Of a stretch of DNA of 64,000 nucleotides, positions 46,105-55,573 are shown one piece after another. Both the position numbers and the translations under genes were made by a program. The stretch covers positions 62,001 to 126,000 of the forward strand of contig JBAJFG010000105.1 in assembly GCA_037903475.1 (NCBI GenBank), in the 5' to 3' direction. This stretch comes from Ancylostoma caninum (Eukaryota > Nematoda > Chromadorea > Rhabditida > Ancylostomatidae). Below the pieces are notes generated by a model. It saw only the letters and a program-made list of their open reading frames with translations, ran no database searches and was not told the DNA's origin. Position 1 is the stretch's first letter; each line of letters begins with the position of its first letter.

Positions 46105-46170
46105 TTCCGGGAATCGAACCCAGGCCGCGTGGGTGAAAACCACGAATCCTAACCACTAGACCACATGGGA
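46105..46170 (-). pseudogene. tRNA-Glu pseudogene, array unit 1
   Basis: The last 6 nt region of the acceptor 3' strand and T-stem edge (CATGCC on plus) is deleted, and the T-stem has CCCAGG for CCCGGG. The rest, including the TTC anticodon, is normal. It is the array edge copy. Confidence 0.85.
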
Positions 46171-46316
46171 TCTGCGACTTCGCAGACGGCGTTTTCCAAA
46201 GAATCCTGGATAACTGCGAGCCACGAAAATTTCGTAGTAGCATAGGATTCTCGGGAAACTGACCAGAGAGCGAAGATGGAAGGCGAATGCAATGCCCCTA
46301 CGCGATTGCAAAAGTC

Positions 46317-46388
46317 TTCCCATGCCGGGAATCGAACCCGGGCCGCGTGGGTGAAAACCACGAATCCTAACCACTAGACCACATGGGA
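46317..46388 (-). tRNA. tRNA-Glu (TTC), unit 2
   Basis: Acceptor TCCCATG/CATGGGA, anticodon loop TTTTCAC, T-loop TTCGATT, discriminator A: the array consensus. S spacer upstream. Confidence 0.95.
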
Positions 46389-46535
46389 TCTGCGATTTCG
46401 CAGATGGCGTTCTCCAAAGAATCCTGGATAACTGCGAGCCACGAAAATTTCGTAGCAGCATAGGATTCTCGGGAAACTGACCAGAAGAGTGAAGATGGAA
46501 GGCGAATGCAATGCCCCTACGCGATTGCAAAAGTC

Positions 46536-46607
46536 TTCCCATGCCGGGAATCGAACCCGGGCCGCGTGGGTGAAAACCACGAATCCTAACCACTAGACCA
46601 CATGGGA
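46536..46607 (-). tRNA. tRNA-Glu (TTC), unit 3
   Basis: Consensus sequence; L spacer upstream (CTCGGCAG form). Confidence 0.95.
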
Positions 46608-46779
46608 TCTGCGATTTCGCAGACGGCGTTTTCCAAAGAATCCTGGATAACTGCGACTGATCGTCTCGGCAGTCGATGTGTACCACGAAAATTTCGTAGT
46701 AGCATAGGATTCTCGGGAAACTGACCAGAAGAGCGAAGATGGAAGGCGAATGCAATGCCCCTACGCGATTACAAAAGTC

Positions 46780-46851
46780 TTCCCATGCCGGGAATCGAAC
46801 CCGGGCCGCGTGGGTGAAAACCACGAGGCCTAACCACTAGACCACATGGAA
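46780..46851 (-). tRNA. tRNA-Glu (TTC), unit 4, GGCC variant
   Basis: D-arm 3' strand GGCC instead of GGAT; C2 is T, leaving a T-G wobble in the acceptor stem. S spacer upstream. Confidence 0.88.
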
Positions 46852-46998
46852 TCTGCGATTTCGCAGATGGCGTTCTCCAAAGAATCCTGGATAACTGCGA
46901 GCCACGAAAATTTCGTAGCAGCATAGGATTCTCGGGAAACTGACCAGAAGAGCGAAGATGGAAGGTGAATGCAATGCCCCTACGCGATTGCAAAAGTC

Positions 46999-47070
46999 TT
47001 CCCATGCCGGGAATCGAACCCGGGCCGCGTGGGTGAAAACCACGAGGCCTAACCACTAGACCACATGGGA
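46999..47070 (-). tRNA. tRNA-Glu (TTC), unit 5, GGCC variant
   Basis: GGCC D-arm type with a perfect acceptor stem; S spacer upstream, so two S units are adjacent here. Confidence 0.92.
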
Positions 47071-47217
47071 TCTGCGATTTCGCAGATGGCGTTCTCCAAA
47101 GAATCCTGGATAACTGCGAGCCACGAAAATTTCGTAGTAGCATAGGATTCTCGGGAAACTGACCAGAAGAGCGAAGATGGAAGGCGAATGCAATGCCCCT
47201 ACGCGATTACAAAAGTC

Positions 47218-47289
47218 TTCCCATGCCGGGAATCGAACCCGGGCCGCGTGGGTGAAAACCACGAATCCTAACCACTAGACCACATGGGA
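47218..47289 (-). tRNA. tRNA-Glu (TTC), unit 6
   Basis: Consensus; L spacer upstream (CTAGGCAG form). Downstream linker has ATTACAAAAG for ATTGCAAAAG, T4 stop kept. Confidence 0.95.
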
Positions 47290-47461
47290 TCTGCGATTTC
47301 GCAGACGGCGTTTTCCAAAGAATCCTGGATAACTGCGACTGATCGTCTAGGCAGTCGATGTGTACCACGAAAATTTCGTAGTAGCATAGGATTCTCGGGA
47401 AACTGACCAGAAGAGCGAAGATGGAAGGCGAATGCAATGCCCCTACGCGATTGCAAAAGTC

Positions 47462-47533
47462 TTCCCATGCCGGGAATCGAACCCGGGCCGCGTGGGTGAA
47501 AACCACGAATCCTAACCACTAGACCACATGGGA
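47462..47533 (-). tRNA. tRNA-Glu (TTC), unit 7
   Basis: Consensus; S spacer upstream. Confidence 0.95.
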
Positions 47534-47680
47534 TCTGCGATTTCGCAGACGGCGTTTTCCAAAGAATCCTGGATAACTGCGAGCCACGAAAATTTCGTAG
47601 TAGCATAGGATTCTCGGGAAACTGACCAGAAGAGCGAAGATGGAAGGCGAATGCAATGCCCCTACGCGATTGCAAAAGTC

Positions 47681-47752
47681 TTCCCATGCCGGGAATCGAA
47701 CCCGGGCCGCGTGGGTGAAAACCACGAATCCTAACCACTAGACCACATGGGA
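47681..47752 (-). tRNA. tRNA-Glu (TTC), unit 8
   Basis: Consensus; L spacer upstream (CTAGGCAG form). Confidence 0.95.
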
Positions 47753-47924
47753 TCTGCGATTTCGCAGACGGCGTTTTCCAAAGAATCCTGGATAACTGCG
47801 ACTGATCGTCTAGGCAGTCGATGTGTACCACGAAAATTTCGTAGTAGCATAGGATTCTCGGGAAACTGACCAGAAGAGCGAAGATGGAAGGCGAATGCAA
47901 TGCCCCTACGCGATTGCAAAAGTC

Positions 47925-47996
47925 TTCCCATGCCGGGAATCGAACCCGGGCCGCGTGGGTGAAAACCACGAGGCCTAACCACTAGACCACATGGGA
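47925..47996 (-). tRNA. tRNA-Glu (TTC), unit 9, GGCC variant
   Basis: GGCC D-arm type, acceptor stem perfect; S spacer upstream. Confidence 0.92.
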
Positions 47997-48143
47997 TCTG
48001 CGATTTCGCAGATGGCGTTTTCCAAAGAATCCTGGATAACTGCGAGCCACGAAAATTTCGTAGTAGCATAGGATTCTCGGGAAACTGACCAGAAGAGCGA
48101 AGATGGAAGGCGAATGCAATGCCCCTACGCGATTGCAAAAGTC

Positions 48144-48215
48144 TTCCCATGCCGGGAATCGAACCCGGGCCGCGTGGGTGAAAACCACGAATCCTAACCA
48201 CTAGACCACATGGGA
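48144..48215 (-). tRNA. tRNA-Glu (TTC), unit 10
   Basis: Consensus; L spacer upstream (CTCGGCAG form). Confidence 0.95.
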
Positions 48216-48387
48216 TCTGCGATTTCGCAGATGGCGTTCTCCAAAGAATCCTGGATAACTGCGACTGATCGTCTCGGCAGTCGATGTGTACCACGAAAAT
48301 TTCGTAGTAGCATAGGATTCTCGGGAAACTGACCAGAAGAGCGAAGATGGAAGGCGAATGCAATGCCCCTACGCGATTGCAAAAGTC

Positions 48388-48459
48388 TTCCCATGCCGGG
48401 AATCGAACCCGGGCCGCGTGGGTGAAAACCACGAATCCTAACCACTAGACCACATGGGA
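48388..48459 (-). tRNA. tRNA-Glu (TTC), unit 11
   Basis: Consensus; S spacer upstream. Confidence 0.95.
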
Positions 48460-48606
48460 TCTGCGATTTCGCAGATGGCGTTCTCCAAAGAATCCTGGAT
48501 AACTGCGAGCCACGAAAATTTCGTAGTAGCATAGGATTCTCGGGAAACTGACCAGAGGAGCGAAGATGGAAGGCGAATGCAATGCCCCTACGCGATTGCA
48601 AAAGTC

Positions 48607-48678
48607 TTCCCATGCCGGGAATCGAACCCGGGCCGCGTGGGTGAAAACCACGAATCCTAACCACTAGACCACATGGGA
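48607..48678 (-). tRNA. tRNA-Glu (TTC), unit 12
   Basis: Consensus; L spacer upstream with GATGTATACC for GATGTGTACC. Confidence 0.95.
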
Positions 48679-48850
48679 TCTGCGATTTCGCAGATGGCGT
48701 TTTCCAAAGAATCCTGGATAACTGCGACTGATCGTCTCGGCAGTCGATGTATACCACGAAAATTTCGTAGTAGCATAGGATTCTCGGGAAACTGACCAGA
48801 AGAGCGAAGATGGAAGGCGAATGCAATGCCCCTACGCGATTGCAAAAGTC

Positions 48851-48922
48851 TTCCCATGCCGGGAATCGAACCCGGGCCGCGTGGGTGAAAACCACGAATC
48901 CTAACCACTAGACCACATGGGA
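48851..48922 (-). tRNA. tRNA-Glu (TTC), unit 13
   Basis: Consensus; L spacer upstream, giving two L units in a row. Confidence 0.95.
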
Positions 48923-49094
48923 TCTGCGATTTCGCAGACGGCGTTTTCCAAAGAATCCTGGATAACTGCGACTGATCGTCTAGGCAGTCGATGTGTACCA
49001 CGAAAATTTCGTAGTAGCATAGGATTCTCGGGAAACTGACCAGAAGAGCGAAGATGGAAGGCGAATGCAATGCCCCTACGCGATTGCAAAAGTC

Positions 49095-49166
49095 TTCCCA
49101 TGCCGGGAATCGAACCCGGGCCGCGTGGGTGAAAACCACGAATCCTAACCACTAGACCAGATGGGA
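49095..49166 (-). tRNA. tRNA-Glu (TTC), unit 14, acceptor mismatch
   Basis: G7 is C, giving a C-C mismatch at 7:66. Otherwise consensus; possibly weak. S spacer upstream. Confidence 0.75.
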
Positions 49167-49313
49167 TCTGCGATTTCGCAGACGGCGTTTTCCAAAGAAT
49201 CCTGGATAACTGCGAGCCACGAAAATTTCGTAGTAGCATAGGATTCTCGGGAAACTGACCAGAAGAGCGAAGATGGAAGGCGAATGCAATGCCCCTACGC
49301 GATTGCAAAAGTC

Positions 49314-49385
49314 TTCCCATGCCGGGAATCGAACCCGGGCCGCGTGGGTGAAAACCACGAATCCTAACCACTAGACCACATGGGA
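49314..49385 (-). tRNA. tRNA-Glu (TTC), unit 15
   Basis: Consensus; L spacer upstream is 1 bp longer (CCAGAAGGAGCG) and has GACTCATCG for GACTGATCG. Confidence 0.95.
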
Positions 49386-49558
49386 TCTGCGATTTCGCAG
49401 ACGGCGTTTTCCAAAGAATCCTGGATAACTGCGACTCATCGTCTAGGCAGTCGATGTGTACCACGAAAATTTCGTAGTAGCATAGGATTCTCGGGAAACT
49501 GACCAGAAGGAGCGAAGATGGAAGGCGAATGCAATGCCCCTACGCGATTGCAAAAGTC

Positions 49559-49630
49559 TTCCCATGCCGGGAATCGAACCCGGGCCGCGTGGGTGAAAAC
49601 CACGAGGCCTAACCACTAGACCACATGGGA
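49559..49630 (-). tRNA. tRNA-Glu (TTC), unit 16, GGCC variant
   Basis: GGCC D-arm type; the S spacer upstream is 1 bp short (GCGTTTCC). Confidence 0.92.
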
Positions 49631-49776
49631 TCTGCGATTTCGCAGATGGCGTTTCCAAAGAATCCTGGATAACTGCGAGCCACGAAAATTTCGTAGTAGC
49701 ATAGGATTCTCGGGAAACTGACCAGAAGAGCGAAGATGGAAGGCGAATGCAATGCCCCTACGCGATTGCAAAAGTC

Positions 49777-49848
49777 TTCCCATGCCGGGAATCGAACCCG
49801 GGCCGCGTGGGTGAAAACCACGAATCCTAACCACTAGACCACATGGGA
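49777..49848 (-). tRNA. tRNA-Glu (TTC), unit 17
   Basis: Consensus; L spacer upstream (CTCGGCAG form). Confidence 0.95.
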
Positions 49849-50020
49849 TCTGCGATTTCGCAGATGGCGTTCTCCAAAGAATCCTGGATAACTGCGACTG
49901 ATCGTCTCGGCAGTCGATGTGTACCACGAAAATTTCGTAGTAGCATAGGATTCTCGGGAAACTGACCAGAAGAGCGAAGATGGAAGGCGAATGCAATGTC
50001 CCTACGCGATTGCAAAAGTC

Positions 50021-50092
50021 TTCCCATGCCGGGAATCGAACCCGGGCCGCGTGGGTGAAAACCACGAATCCTAACCACTAGACCACATGGGA
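50021..50092 (-). tRNA. tRNA-Glu (TTC), unit 18
   Basis: Consensus; S spacer upstream. Confidence 0.95.
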
Positions 50093-50239
50093 TCTGCGAT
50101 TTCGCAGATGGCGTTCTCCAAAGAATCCTGGATAACTGCGAGCCACGAAAATTTCGTAGTAGCATAGGATTCTCGGGAAACTGACCAGAAGAGCGAAGAT
50201 GGAAGGCGAATGCAATGCCCCTACGCGATTGCAAAAGTC

Positions 50240-50311
50240 TTCCCATGCCGGGAATCGAACCCGGGCCGCGTGGGTGAAAACCACGAATCCTAACCACTAG
50301 ACCACATGGGA
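50240..50311 (-). tRNA. tRNA-Glu (TTC), unit 19
   Basis: Consensus; L spacer upstream carries AGAATAATGG for AGAATCCTGG. Confidence 0.95.
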
Positions 50312-50483
50312 TCTGCGATTTCGCAGATGGCGTTTTCCAAAGAATAATGGATAACTGCGACTGATCGTCTCGGCAGTCGATGTATACCACGAAAATTTCG
50401 TAGTAGCATAGGATTCTCGGGAAACTGACCAGAAGAGCGAAGATGGAAGGCGAATGCAATGCCCCTACGCGATTGCAAAAGTC

Positions 50484-50555
50484 TTCCCATGCCGGGAATC
50501 GAACCCGGGCCGCGTGGGTGAAAACCACGAATACTAACCACTAGACCACATGATA
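50484..50555 (-). pseudogene. tRNA-Glu-like, unit 20, degenerate
   Basis: 5' acceptor strand TATCATG (two changes, A2-G71 mismatch) and D-arm G23 to T. TTC anticodon kept. Its 5' hairpin has changed on both arms together (TCTGGGA/TCCCAGA). L spacer upstream. Confidence 0.75.
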
Positions 50556-50727
50556 TCTGGGATTTCCCAGACGGCGTTTTCCAAAGAATCCTGGATAACT
50601 GCGACTGATCGTCTCGGCAGTCGATGTATACCACGAAAATTTCGTAGTAGCATAGGATTATCGGGAAACTGACCAGAAGAGCGAAGATGGAAGGCGAATG
50701 CAATGCCCCTACGCGATTGCAAAAGTC

Positions 50728-50800
50728 TTCCCATGCCGGGAATCGAACCCGGGCCGCGTGGGTGGAAAAACCCAATTATTAACCACTAGACCACATGGGA
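50728..50800 (-). pseudogene. tRNA-Glu-like, unit 21, anticodon arm altered
   Basis: 73 nt; the anticodon arm and D-stem region is rewritten (plus strand GGTGGAAAAACCCAATTATT), so the stem and loop size no longer match. Acceptor and T-arm are intact. S spacer upstream, itself diverged. Confidence 0.8.
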
Positions 50801-50946
50801 TCTGCGATTTCGCAGATGGCGTTCTCCAAAGAATCCTGGATAACTGCGAGGCACGAAAATTTCGCAGTAGCATGGGTCTTCGGGAAACTAACCAGAAGAG
50901 CGAAGATGGAAGGCGAATGCAATGCCCCTACGCGATTGCAAAAGTC

Positions 50947-51018
50947 TTCCCATGCCGGGAATCGAACCCGGGCCGCGTGGGTGAAAACCACGAATCCTAA
51001 CCACTAGACCACATATGA
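50947..51018 (-). pseudogene. tRNA-Glu-like, unit 22, acceptor disrupted
   Basis: 5' acceptor strand TCATATG: positions 3 and 4 no longer pair with the normal 3' strand. The rest is consensus. L spacer upstream. Confidence 0.65.
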
Positions 51019-51190
51019 TCTGCGATTTCGCAGACGGCGTTTTCCAAAGAATCCTGGATAACTGCGACTGATCGTCTAGGCAGTCGATGTGTACCACGAA
51101 AATTTCGTAGTAGCATAGGATTCTCGGGAAACTGACAAGAAGAGCGAAGATGGAAGGCGAATGCAATGCCCCTACGCGATTGCAAAAGTC

Positions 51191-51262
51191 TTCCCATGCC
51201 GGGAATCGAACCCGGGCCGCGTGGGTGAAAACCACGAATCCTAACCACTAGACCACATGGTA
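51191..51262 (-). tRNA. tRNA-Glu (TTC), unit 23, C2 to A
   Basis: One acceptor mismatch (A2-G71). Otherwise consensus. L spacer upstream is 1 bp short (TGCCCTACG). Confidence 0.72.
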
Positions 51263-51433
51263 TCTGCGATTTCGCAGACGGCGTTTTCCAAAGAATCCTG
51301 GATAACTGCGACTGATCGTCTAGGCAGTCGATGTGTACCACGAAAATTTCGTAGTAGCATAGGATTCTCGGGAAACTGACCAGAAGAGCGAAGATGGAAG
51401 GCGAATGCAATGCCCTACGCGATTGCAAAAGTC

Positions 51434-51505
51434 TTCCCATGCCGGGAATCGAACCCGGGCCGCGTGGGTGAAAACCACGAATCCTAACCACTAGACCACA
51501 TGGGA
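51434..51505 (-). tRNA. tRNA-Glu (TTC), unit 24
   Basis: Consensus; L spacer upstream, last of three L units in a row. Confidence 0.95.
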
Positions 51506-51677
51506 TCTGCGATTTCGCAGACGGCGTTTTCCAAAGAATCCTGGATAACTGCGACTGATCGTCTAGGCAGTCGATGTGTACCACGAAAATTTCGTAGTAG
51601 CATAGGATTCTCGGGAAACTGACCAGAAGAGCGAAGATGGAAGGCGAATGCAATGCCCCTACGCGATTGCAAAAGTC

Positions 51678-51749
51678 TTCCCATGCCGGGAATCGAACCC
51701 GGGCCGCGTGGGTGAAAACCACGAATCCTAACCACTAGACCACATGGGA
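51678..51749 (-). tRNA. tRNA-Glu (TTC), unit 25
   Basis: Consensus; S spacer upstream; the 5' hairpin has CT instead of TT at its centre. Confidence 0.95.
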
Positions 51750-51896
51750 TCTGCGACTTCGCAGATGGCGTTCTCCAAAGAATCCTGGATAACTGCGAGC
51801 CACGAAAATTTCGTAGTAGCATAGGATTCTCGGGAAACTGACCAGAAGAGTGAAGATGGAAGGCGAATGCAATGCCCCTACGCGATTGCAAAAGTC

Positions 51897-51968
51897 TTCC
51901 CATGCCGGGAATCGAACCCGGGCCGCGTGGGTGAAAACCACGAATCCTAACCACTAGACCACATGGGA
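51897..51968 (-). tRNA. tRNA-Glu (TTC), unit 26
   Basis: Consensus; S spacer upstream, second adjacent S pair in the array. Confidence 0.95.
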
Positions 51969-52115
51969 TCTGCGATTTCGCAGACGGCGTTTTCCAAAGA
52001 ATCCTGGATAACTGCGAGCCACGAAAATTTCGTAGTAGCATAGGATTCTCGGGAAACTGACCAGAAGAGCGCAGATGGAAGGCGAATGCAATGCCCCTAC
52101 GCGATTGCAAAAGTC

Positions 52116-52187
52116 TTCCCATGCCGGGAATCGAACCCGGGCCGCGTGGGTGAAAACCACGAATCCTAACCACTAGACCACATGGGA
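52116..52187 (-). tRNA. tRNA-Glu (TTC), unit 27
   Basis: Consensus; L spacer upstream has GCGAATGATCG for GCGACTGATCG. Confidence 0.95.
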
Positions 52188-52359
52188 TCTGCGATTTCGC
52201 AGATGGCGTTTTCCAAAGAATCCTGGATAACTGCGAATGATCGTCTCGGCAGTCGATGTGTACCACGAAAATTTCGTAGTAGCATAGGATTCTCGGGAAA
52301 CTGACCAGAAGAGCGAAGATGGAAGGCGAATGCAATGCCCCTACGCGATTGCAAAAGTC

Positions 52360-52431
52360 TTCCCATGCCGGGAATCGAACCCGGGCCGCGTGGGTGAAAA
52401 CCACGAATCCTAACCACTAGACCACATGGGA
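52360..52431 (-). tRNA. tRNA-Glu (TTC), unit 28
   Basis: Consensus; S spacer upstream. Confidence 0.95.
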
Positions 52432-52578
52432 TCTGCGATTTCGCAGATGGCGTTCTCCAAAGAATCCTGGATAACTGCGAGCCACGAAAATTTCGTAGTA
52501 GCATAGGATTCTCGGGAAACTGACCAGAAGAGCGAAGATGGAAGGCGAATGCAATGCCCCTACGCGATTGCAAAAGTC

Positions 52579-52650
52579 TTCCCATGCCGGGAATCGAACC
52601 CGGGCCGCGTGGGTGAAAACCACGAATCCTAACCACTAGACCACATGGGA
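52579..52650 (-). tRNA. tRNA-Glu (TTC), unit 29
   Basis: Consensus; L spacer upstream of the GCGAATGATCG type. Confidence 0.95.
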
Positions 52651-52822
52651 TCTGCGATTTCGCAGATGGCGTTTTCCAAAGAATCCTGGATAACTGCGAA
52701 TGATCGTCTCGGCAGTCGATGTGTACCACGAAAATTTCGTAGTAGCATAGGATTCTCGGGAAACTGACCAGAAGAGCGAAGATGGAAGGCGAATGCAATG
52801 CCCCTACGCGATTGCAAAAGTC

Positions 52823-52894
52823 TTCCCATGCCGGGAATCGAACCCGGGCCGCGTGGGTGAAAACCACGAATCCTAACCACTAGACCACATGGGA
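52823..52894 (-). tRNA. tRNA-Glu (TTC), unit 30
   Basis: Consensus; S spacer upstream with AGAGCGCAGATGG, shared with the spacer after unit 26, a sign of unit duplication. Confidence 0.95.
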
Positions 52895-53041
52895 TCTGCG
52901 ATTTCGCAGACGGCGTTTTCCAAAGAATCCTGGATAACTGCGAGCCACGAAAATTTCGTAGTAGCATAGGATTCTCGGGAAACTGACCAGAAGAGCGCAG
53001 ATGGAAGGCGAATGCAATGCCCCTACGCGATTGCAAAAGTC

Positions 53042-53113
53042 TTCCCATGCCGGGAATCGAACCCGGGCCGCGTGGGTGAAAACCACGAATCCTAACCACT
53101 AGACCACATGGGA
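53042..53113 (-). tRNA. tRNA-Glu (TTC), unit 31
   Basis: Consensus; L spacer upstream of the GCGAATGATCG type. Confidence 0.95.
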
Positions 53114-53285
53114 TCTGCGATTTCGCAGATGGCGTTTTCCAAAGAATCCTGGATAACTGCGAATGATCGTCTCGGCAGTCGATGTGTACCACGAAAATTT
53201 CGTAGTAGCATAGGATTCTCGGGAAACTGACCAGAAGAGCGAAGATGGAAGGCGAATGCAATACCCCTACGCGATTGCAAAAGTC

Positions 53286-53357
53286 TTCCCATGCCGGGAA
53301 TCGAACCCGGGCCGCGTGGGTGAAAACCACGAATCCTAACCACTAGACCACATGGGA
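53286..53357 (-). tRNA. tRNA-Glu (TTC), unit 32
   Basis: Consensus; last complete tRNA. The upstream S-type spacer (53358-53500) ends where a further tRNA would begin. Confidence 0.95.
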
Positions 53358-53624
53358 TCTGCGATTTCGCAGATGGCGTTCTCCAAAGAATCCTGGATAA
53401 CTGCGAGGCACGAAAATTTCGCAGTAGCATAGGATTCTCGGGAAACTGACCAGAAGAGCGAAGATGGAAGGCGAATGCAATGCCCCTACGCGATTGCAAA
53501 AGTTCTCATGCCTGTGTTCAACGAAAATCTCGTACCCAGACAATTTTTCGGAAGGACTGCAGCATAAAACCGGAAGAGCCGACAGGTGTCCTTCCTTCCG
53601 TTTTCCTGCTGCATTTCTTCTATT

Positions 53625-53713
53625 CGAATAGCTGCTGCGGTCCTTCCAAATAGCTCCTGCGGTCCTCCCGAATAGCTGCTGCGGTCGTTCCGAATAACTG
53701 CTGCAGTCCTTCA
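53625..53713. repeat. Four 22-bp tandem units
   Basis: CGAATAGCTGCTGCGGTCCTTC repeated about four times with substitutions. Further single copies of CTGCTGCGGTCCTTCC occur near 53977, 53997 and 54069. Confidence 0.8.
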
Positions 53714-54605
53714 GGCTGGATACGGGGATGTGCGCGCCAATTCCGCAGAAATGCATTGCGCAACTAGTTCACTCCCGTAGGACGACCACGCGGCGGTACC
53801 CACAGGCAAAAATGACAACCTCGATGAATGTGCGATACACTAAAGCTAATTTCCCACCTGAAATTCGAAACCACTGGATTTTTGCTGGTCGCAATAAAAC
53901 TGAGCTCAGTAAAAGTAAAAGTAGAAAAGTAGTAAAAGTAGTAAAAGTAAAAACGCTCACTTCCTCCCCCATTCTGCTGCGGTCCTTCCGGTTTTCTGCT
54001 GCGGTCCTTCCGAAAATTTTTATCTCTGCGTTGCTCACTTCTTAATCACATGAGCGCGATCTCTCTCTGCTACGGTCCTTCCGACAATTTGTCTGAGTAA
54101 TAATATAGGATTCTCCAAAAGCTGCAGGAGTTTTCCCTCCTCCTAGTGAAAAGAGTAGAGAGTGAATACTTGGTAGTAATGAGGGTGCACGCAAGCGGTT
54201 ACTATATTTCTTATTATAGAATTATTGTCACTCAAGCAAGGCGCGGCGAGGCTGTGCTTAGTGTGAGTGAGTATAACTTTCTTAAGTTTTGTTGGCTCAA
54301 AAGTAACGTAGCGCACGGATCCTATTTAGACTGACTCTGTCGTGGATATCTCGGAGACTTCGTCATTGTATTGATTGACTTGAAACAACCTTCTAATCTT
54401 TTTTAATGCTAAGAGACTTAGATTTGGCAGGTTTTGCATCATTGTGGAACAAAGACTATCTTGATTGTATGCTCTAAATAGTAATTTTTGTTTATTTTCT
54501 TATCTTCACATAGTTTCATTTTTTTTGTGGAAAGTGTTTCATTAAGTGATTCGTCCATATCATATATTCACGCATCGATTAAACTGGTTTTGTGGAACCC
54601 TTCAA

Positions 54606-54691
54606 TGTCTTCAATGTCAGTGCAAGTCAGTGGTAGCGGCACATCATCTCCTGATCCTGCTATCCTCTCCGAATCCATACATGAAGATGGT
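54606..54691 (+). CDS. Possible first coding exon, unknown protein
   Basis: ATG followed by a Ser/Pro-rich stretch (MSSMSVQVSGSGTSSPDPA, then ILSESIHEDG) to a GT donor at about 54692. Composition looks like a regulatory-protein N-terminus, but I cannot name it and no partner exon was found to the right. It may equally be a chance frame. Confidence 0.3.
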
Positions 54692-55573
54692 ATGGGAGGT
54701 TTTTCTTCACCGGAGCATAGTCTAACTGGTCTTGGGAATACCTAAACCGTGGAAATGCTGTACGAGAAACGAATAGCGCATAGGATCTAAAGCCTTAAAA
54801 CTAACGTGTGCTTTGATAGCTTGATGTTCTGAGTCGGTGCTCTTCTCTGGACCGCAATATTGGATGCATGAGATCTCGAACAGCTGTAATTATACTTTCC
54901 AAAGTTATTCAGCAATGTGTTTAATGAGTAATAATGTCAACTTCCAACCATTTGTTCCGGTTGCATTTTATAAACTTCTGGGAATAGGTTCTGGCAGATG
55001 AACGATGTAAACTGCCTTAAGTTTGCAACGTGGGATATTGCTATTACAGCACCTGAAACACGTAATACAGACAACTCCAAATGGCCGTGTGAAGGGCCGC
55101 AACCGCGCCGCGGCGTGGCACTCGGGTTTTCTGTTACTGGCAGAAGCAGACAACCAGAGGCCAAGTGCTGAGTCTCTAGGTCTCCGCCCAAGAGAGCCGC
55201 GCCACGGTCCTAGCCTTTGCACACGTCTGTTTAGAGTTCCCTGTATATCAGCTCATTGACGGTGCTTCGAAGTTTCACCTCAGGAGGTATGCTAAAACAA
55301 GATAGATCATTTGAAATTGGTTTGATGGACCAAATGCGCATCAGCAAATCTCGCAAATTATTCATATCTGGCAATTATGCACACCTACCTTTATTATGTA
55401 TTAGTTCCCATCTTTCATTTTCAATTTTTTTTGATCGAAAAATTTTCCCAAGAAAAGAAAAAAATCGTACTTGGGACTAAACAACGTATCATTTAAATGC
55501 AGAATCCACAGTAATTTTGCCGTCTTGTGGGTAGGATTTATGAACAGACTGCAGTGTGAAATCAGGGCCCGTA

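Larger units (their letters stand above)
46098..53503 (-). repeat. Tandem tRNA-Glu(TTC) array, 32 units
   Basis: Head-to-tail units of two sizes, 219 bp (S) and 244 bp (L). L units have a 25-bp insertion forming CGACTG..CAGTCG. Many stretches alternate S-L, giving a 463-bp dimer. Each unit contains a 72-nt tRNA, a TTTT Pol III stop 5 nt after its 3' end, a hairpin touching its 5' end, and an ACGAAAATTTCGT quasi-palindrome. The left end begins with a truncated tRNA; the right end is a unit broken at AAAGTTCTCATG just before the tRNA would start. Long minus-strand open frames across the array reflect the repeat only. Confidence 0.97.

Noticed and set aside
46156..53330. Long minus-strand open frames (68-306 codons) reading MVFTHAARVRFPAWEDF-type repeats
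   Set aside because: They are read-through of the tRNA-Glu units and spacers; the sequence is fixed by tRNA structure and the same peptide appears in several frames.
46098..53503. CRISPR-like array
   Set aside because: The conserved part is a tRNA gene and the spacers are themselves repeated; the DNA is from an animal nucleus.
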